Of a DNA stretch of 64,000 nt, positions 58,060-64,000 are shown piece after piece (within the stretch, counting starts at the first letter, position 1; every line of letters begins with the position of its first letter). The stretch lies in contig NW_004955435.1 in NCBI RefSeq assembly GCF_000276665.1, positions 5,753,426 to 5,817,425 on the forward strand. Reading direction: 5' to 3'. A model generated the notes under the pieces. The model saw nothing but the letters and a program-made list of their open reading frames with translations. It was not told the origin of the DNA and ran no database searches. Position numbers and translations under genes: made by a program. This stretch comes from Chinchilla lanigera. Its lineage: Eukaryota; Chordata; Mammalia; Rodentia; Chinchillidae.

Positions 58060-58600
58060 AAGTAAGTAATGCTCTAGGTATATGTGCAAAAATTAGAAGG
58101 TTTTACTCCACCAAAAACATCACAAAGGTAGATTTGAAAAACAATGAACCAACTTGAAAAAAACTCGTGACACATGAATGATATAAAAGATGGGAGGATT
58201 GGTACCTCTAATACACAAGGAGTTCTTATGAATCAATAAGAAGAAAGCATCTTAACAGACAAATGAACGCAGTAATTGATCAATGAATATAAATGGCCTA
58301 TAAAATGTTAAAATTCACCAAAGATTAAGAATAGAAGTAGAAGCATCAGAGCTACTTTTCATTATCAGATTAGTAAAGATCACAGATACATGTACCAAGT
58401 ATTAATTTCAGTGCTGTTAATGACAAGCAAAATTTTAAAATGATGTCATCAGTAGGAAATTTATTAAATAATGACCTATCTCCTCGATGGAATATTATAC
58501 AGTCATTAAAATGATTATGCAGATCTATATTTATTGAAATAGCTATCAGTGATCTATTATTAAGTGAAAACACTCTGAAACAATCGTTCTACCATTAACC
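58060..58600 (+). mobile_element. Ancient L1/HAL1-like remnant
   Basis: taagaagaaagcatcttaac with agacaaatgaacgcagtaat, aatggcctataaaatgttaa, ttttcattatcagattagta, gatggaatattatacagtca and gtgaaaacactctgaaacaa follow the order of very old L1/HAL1 ORF2-end sequence. Confidence 0.6.
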
Positions 58601-61600
58601 ACTCTGCCACATCCTAATTCTTTACAGCTCCTTTACTTAACTGAGCAGCAGAAGGTTAGAGATGAGTCTCTGGAAATGACTGGCACAGATATTCTTGCAT
58701 GGGCAGATTGTTTGGATGCCAGCGTGTGCTGGAGGCCCTAAGATGGCATTAGAAGAGATGGAGGATGGAACAAGGTTTCAAGGGACCGATCTGCCTCGCG
58801 GCGTCGGAGTAGCTGGAGGATCGGGGATAAAGGCTCTCAGGGGCAGAGCTTAGTGAGGGGCATTTGTTAAGACTGACTCTTTAGGGGCTGGAGAAGGGGC
58901 TGGACAGTGGAAGCAATGGTCAGCGTGGTGAGCCAGTGAACCAGAACTGGGACGCATTCACGTTCTGTATTTGCAATTTTGCTTTGCAAACAAGTAAACA
59001 AACAAAAGACAAACAGGCAAGAAACCAAGTCACTCAGACACGGGCATTAATGCTGCATGTGTAAACGTAAACATTAAACATAACAGCAAAGGGCAAGAAC
59101 TCCAAGATGGATGAAAGACTGACGACGAGGATGTGCTGCTTCCTGAACTTCGGCCTCCAGGGCCCCCACGGCCTAGACACACCTCTGCCCTTCTTGTCCT
59201 CGCTGAGATCTGTGCCGTCCGGGCTGCCGTATCCAGCCTCCGAGAGTCAGGGCATTTCTTAGTGCGCACCGAGCTTCTGCCAAACTATTGTTTCACCTAC
59301 TATTGTCTGAAAAGACAGCGTGTACTAGAAACGCGAAACAGGAAATGTCCATTTGACCTTTTCACGGTAGAAGAAATTTTCCAGAGTCCATATGCTGATG
59401 TAATTAACGACTTTTTTCCCCTTTAAAGTAGTAAGATCACTGGACCAATTGTTTCAGCATTTCAGAGGTCACAGGCATATCATATCGCTTATTATTTCTT
59501 AGAGTTATAATACACTATAATTGGTTCAGTAAAGTTTTATATTATTTTTCCAACTAGGTTTTAGAATTTTATTTACTTAGTTAGTTTTTTTAAAATTTCC
59601 TTGAAGGGTCCTTATTTTACATAGAATTTTTTCTCCATCCTCAAAGACTTAGCCCAGATCCCTATCCCCTCCTAGTGCTCCACTTCATACAGTTTTCTGT
59701 AAGAGCAATAAACAACCTCAGCGTGCGCTGGCTCTTTCTTCTGTATCTTTGCAGTACTTCCAACAAGCACTTTCCAGCATAGCCATCCCTTTGGTCCTGT
59801 TCTCGCCAGCACTGATACAATGCTTTGAGATGCAGCAAAATGCTTTTCTCACTGAAGGGGTAAGGATGAAAGCCTCAACTGGGTCTAGGAGGAGGTAGCG
59901 GGAGGGGAAAAAACCCTCACAAAGCTGGTGTTTTCTCAGCTATACTTCATGAAAGAAAGGCAAAAGGTGCTTTTCCCAACCACCGCACACCTCTTTGTTT
60001 CAGGGTAAAGCAGAGCAAGTCACTTTGTCCTGTAGCCTAAAGGACTTAAGGGTAATATGCGATGTACATAAACATAAAGCAGATGTCCATGTTTGTTTCA
60101 CGCATGCGCACATCTCTTTATCCTGTTTTGTTTATCGCTAGTAGTTTCACGTTCTTATTTTGTACTTGTTTGGATCCACGATCTTTTTCATCATAAACCT
60201 ATGGCTCTGATAGTCTCCATTTTGTTTCATTTCTCAATTTCCCTTTTTCTTCAGACAGTTTTACAAAATCCTAGAAATTCTTGTATCCAGTAAAATGTTC
60301 TCTTATAGTAAAATGCTAGAGCAGTATAGTATAATTTCTAATTTTAATGTGACTTTCTTTACCCAAGAACACTCTGTCCAGAGCGGATTCTTCAGTGTAG
60401 CTGAACAAAATGAACGATTGGTGCTCGGCCAAGCCTTGCTTGTGTCTTTCCATGACCAAAAATAATCAGGTGAAAAGGGAAGAATTCAATGAGTCTATTG
60501 TGTTGTGTGCTTGGTTCCAGACAACCTACATGCACATTTTAGGAATTTTTTTCCTCCCTTAATTCAGAGTGTGTACATTCTTGGACGTTGATGGTTGATT
60601 TTTTTTTTTTTTTTTTTTTTTTACTATGTAGTTAAATAGTAAAAAAGTGTTGCATGAGACACAGTTTTGCTTTTTTTAAAAAGAGTCATTTTAGGAGCAT
60701 GTGAGGCTGGTGGGCCTCTTGCTGTAGGAGGAGGGGAGCCAGCGGGAGCCTGGAAAAGGAAGTCCTATGTCAGAGGGCTCCGTGCACAATTTCCTGCAGC
60801 GCCTCGGCTATGTATGCTTGACTCTAATCTGTGATTTTAACCAATCATAATATTTGCATTCTCCCTTTTCTTGCAACAGATTATAAAACTGACAATATGA
60901 GTACCACAGATCCATATTTTAAAGGGCTCCTCTCTCCAACCCTCTCTATAAGTTTGGATTGATTCATTTCCAAAGGCTTCAGAAACCACTAGCTTACTGT
61001 TTTAAAAAATGGTTTAAAAGAAACTATTAGCTTACTGGCTTTTTAAATACTACTTTCAAAAGCTACTGTCCGTTTGTCAGAAGAGAGCTCTTGAGTCATC
61101 CAAATGTTCTCTGCTTGCCAAGGAACACTTGCAGAGCTCCTGTCCCTATGTGCGGACCTGAGCAGACATGTAAGACGCGCAACGCTGTCACAGCCCTCAG
61201 CGGGAAATAAAAAGGCGCTGGCCTCCTACCGTACACCTTGCATTCCATGCATAACATGATGTGTTTCTGTGCCTCAGGCTGAAATTTCATATTCAAAATA
61301 TAAGGAGGCTTCATTTTTCTTCTTCTCTAGCTTATATTTCAGTTTTACACTGAAACATTCCCTGAAATCATAACACATTTAAAAACTACATTAGGGAAGA
61401 AAAACTTAAAAAGCAAAGACAAAATTTCCTTAATACAACTTCTGTTAGACATAGCAAAGCAGGCGCTATCAAAGACCCAGAGTTAAATCAATCAGTATCC
61501 GTTTCTCACTGAGCTTTGATTTATCACTAAATGCAATGGCCGAAGAACATTAAACAGCAAATGTGTAAAGATTTTGTCTGGGTAAATACTGATCATAAAG

Positions 61601-62562
61601 TTCTAGTCTTAAAATGTGATTATCATATGAAACTGCAGTGAGTTATTTTCTATCATACCACATAGAAAAGAATATGAAGCCAGAAGATAAAATTTTCTTA
61701 CATAGATATTAATGAAAGTCCAGTTAATCTTCTAATTTCTTCTCTCCTTAAGTATTGGACCAAGCTGTAACAGAATTCTGTCTCAGGCTTTGAGAATAGA
61801 GGCAATCACGACACTCAGGTTTTATCCGATGACCACCATATGGAGCTCCAACGCAATTCTGTTTGCTTAATTTATCTTATCCCAATGGGCACCAGCCAAA
61901 GAAATGTGATGAGTCTGAGGGTAAATTTTAAAAATTAGCCAAAATTAGACGCAGAGAGTAGAAGGGAATAGGTCATTCCCATTTAACCCAAATCCCCTTC
62001 TGCTGAGGGGTAAACAGGCTTTCATGCACACAAACCAGGTAAGAAAACAATCTATTCCATGTCCTTATATTTGAATTACTGGGGTTGCAGACAGACCTAA
62101 GAACTTTGTCTTATAAATGTTCATGGAGCTGACGTTCTTTCTCATAGAATTTGTTATCTGAATTTAGCTACTGCGCTAAGGCTGGGTCATCCAATCATTT
62201 TACGTTGAAAAGGGCTTCCCGGGCAGTGACCAGCTGGGAGCTGGCTGATAGCTGCCACGATGAACAGCCCTGTTGAGTTCTTGCCTATTTTGACCAGCTG
62301 GGAGGGTGGGTCTTTGTTGGCCTTTCTGCATTCTCTCCCCTAAATCAGTATTCAACCTCAGGAGAGAGTCTCTCTGACGTGGCATTCTACTGCAGTATTT
62401 TAAAGACCGTGTGGCACTTGGTGAACACTGAAAATGAAGAGTCAGACAGACCAAATTCAAAGCCTTGCTCCCAACCTACCACACAGGACCACAGAGAACA
62501 GACTGAACTCTTCAACCACCAATTTCCTCCCCTGTAGGCTGCATATTATTGGAAGAAATTTT
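58601..62562. other. Unassigned DNA, about 4 kb
   Basis: No gene and no repeat I can name, apart from a 24-base T run (60599-60622). 58730-58860 and 59130-59260 are GC-richer with a few CpGs. Short frames (59030-59269 minus, 59133-59426 plus) overlap in opposite directions and have no domain. Possible unique sequence. Confidence 0.4.
60599..60622 (+). repeat. Poly-T run (24 bases)
   Basis: Uninterrupted T from 60599 to 60622. No SINE or L1 body beside it that I can recognise. Confidence 0.97.
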
Positions 62563-62690
62563 TGTGCATGTGCTACTGGGGATTGAATCCAGGGATGCTT
62601 TACCTGTGAGCTACATCCCCAGCGCTTTGTATTGTTAAATTTTGTGACAAGTTCTCATTAAGTTTTTCAAGCTGGCCTTGAACGTATGAA
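62563..62690 (-). mobile_element. B1-ID SINE, inverted
   Basis: ctactggggattgaatccag, ggatgctttacctgtgagct and acatccccagcgctttgtat are the ID half. A remnant of B1, tcaagctggccttgaacgta, follows at about 62667-62686. Diverged. Confidence 0.75.
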
Positions 62691-62789
62691 AGGTATTCAA
62701 TCTAAAGTTATTATAATTTTAAAACCCTTTCAATGTGTAACAACCGTATAGAAAGATCATGGCTGATACAGGAAAACTGACTGTTTTTC

Positions 62790-64000
62790 TCTGCCTCTGT
62801 CATCCTAAACCCACTCCTGTCAGGCAGCCCATCCTCCGCAGATAGCAGGCTTCGCAAGGTCACCGATGACATTCACGCTGACAAACGCTGTGGCCAGTTC
62901 TCAGTCCTCATCTGAGTTGAGAGATTAGCAGCACTGGAAACAGTTCATCTTGCATTCCACTGCTTGCTAATCTCCAAACGCTGGTGTGCACTAGGGCACC
63001 ATCTTCTGGCCTCTTCTCTGCCCATATCATTCCTTGGCAATCCCAGCCTGCCTCGGACCTTTACTCACCTGTGTACTGCTGACCCCTCAGTAGATATATA
63101 CACGTCTCTAGTCCAGATCTTCCCCATCAGCACCAGACCGGTGCACTCAACTGCCTGCTAGAGTTCTGGCTGTCTTGGACGCATCTCAAACTCAGCGTGT
63201 CAACAAAGGAGCTCTTTGGTCTTCTTACAGATCTGTGGCCCCTGCCGTGTTTTACACTTCAACAGTGACACCTCCATCATTTCATTGCTCAGCTTAGAAC
63301 TTTAGAGTCATTCTTTCCTCTTTTTCTTTACTCACATTCATATCCAAACCACCAAGAAATCATGTGGGCTCAACCCTCAAGACCTAGCTCCTTACTGCCC
63401 CTTTCTGCCCTGTCGCTCTTGGCCTCCCCTGCGTTTCATCTGGATTCTTAGGAACTCTTCACCAGTCTTTCTGCTTTCTCGTTGCATTTACGAACTGTTT
63501 AGGACCCAAGATCATGCCGCTTTCCTGCTCACCGCCCCCAGGGCTTCCGACCTGGCTCAGCGCAGAAGCGGATGGGCCATGCACAGCCCGGCTGTCCCCT
63601 CGCCCTGTCCTCCCCGTTTCCTCTGCGCTGGCCACACCGTCCTCACTTTCCATGATCATGCTGCATAGAACCTCCTCCTGGGCCTTTTGCACTTGCTTCC
63701 CTTCTTGGAAGACTGGTGGGGACTTGTGTCCTTTTTCTTTTCCAAGTCCTTGTTATATTCCACGTCCTCTGTGAGCGTTTTCTGACCGCCCTATTCAGAC
63801 TGATGGTTTCCCCCAGCCTTAAGCCTAGACTCTCCGCTTGCTACATTTTTCTTCATAATACTTACCACCACCGCTCGACTTCTATTTTGTGATTTTTATC
63901 TTTTCTATCTTCTCCACTGAAAAGAGAAGATATTGTCTTTTTATCCCCACTGTTGTATACCCTGCGGCTGTGCCTGACTCCTAGCAGACGCTTAATAAAT
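62790..64000 (+). mobile_element. L2, long remnant running off the window
   Basis: At 1.2 kb, one of the longest L2 copies here. gcaaggtcaccgatgacatt and ttctcagtcctcatctgagt mark the inner part. Later come tggacgcatctcaaactcag, tagagtcattctttcctctt, cttttgcacttgcttccctt, cttgttatattccacgtcct and the 3' end ctagcagacgcttaataaat at the last bases. Diverged and non-coding. Confidence 0.82.

Noticed and set aside
59030..59426. Opposed open frames in a GC-richer patch, possible exon
   Set aside because: The frames overlap on opposite strands, have no known domain, and I cannot identify flanking splice sites with confidence.
1..64000. CRISPR array, operon or prokaryotic mobile system
   Set aside because: No regular spacer repeats. 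The repeat content is mammalian throughout.

Overview
This 64 kb window is intergenic or intronic mammalian DNA, almost certainly from a rodent. I found no intact protein-coding gene, no convincing exon and no functional RNA gene. Nearly every recognisable feature is a transposon relic. The rodent call rests on four things: tRNA-Ala-derived ID-type SINEs, B1 monomers, dimeric B1-ID SINEs, and MaLR LTRs resembling rodent ORR1/MT types. The B1-ID dimers and the young ID copies starting with GGGGCTGGGGATTTAGCTCA suggest a non-murid lineage (beaver/kangaroo-rat or squirrel-related), but I could not test this. An assembly gap of 906 N lies at 25222-26127. All family names come from reading the sequence against remembered consensus features, not from a database search.

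Layout. 1-2925: 3' half of a dead L1 (reverse transcriptase plus C-terminal domain). 2926-9520: B1-ID SINEs, three MaLR-type LTRs, an L2 copy with a MIR inside it, and GACA arrays. 9521-21370: mostly unannotated AT-rich DNA with old and young L1 pieces on both strands, one ID SINE with target-site duplications, and a young L1 tail nested in an old L1. 21370-24340: L2 fragments, an LTR, an inverted L1 tail and a B1 SINE. 24335-26340: an L1 interrupted by an inverted L1 tail and the gap. 27164-32260: an LTR, a long L2, an old L1 tail and a small hairpin. 32265-35118: a second long dead L1. 35410-39470: ID SINEs, an L2, and an old L1 interrupted by an LTR. 39471-52035: MIRs, an MLT1 LTR, young ID SINEs, possible conserved noncoding DNA and an LTR with visible TATA and polyadenylation signals. 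53313-55505: a MaLR element with both LTRs, internal sequence and a primer-binding site. 57257-58600: a Tc1/mariner-type DNA transposon, a B1 SINE and an ancient L1/HAL1. 62790-64000: a long L2 that runs off the window.

There are no genes here that work together. The window's value is as a layered record of insertions. Older repeats (L2, MIR, MLT1, L1M, DNA transposon) are cut by younger L1, MaLR and SINE insertions, several with visible target-site duplications. I found no previously undescribed biological system. The most useful leads are the inverted L1 tails at the gap, the MaLR element whose two LTRs look like different families, two nearly identical ID SINEs, a compact hairpin, a pair of X-box-like sites, and a few stretches worth testing for conservation.
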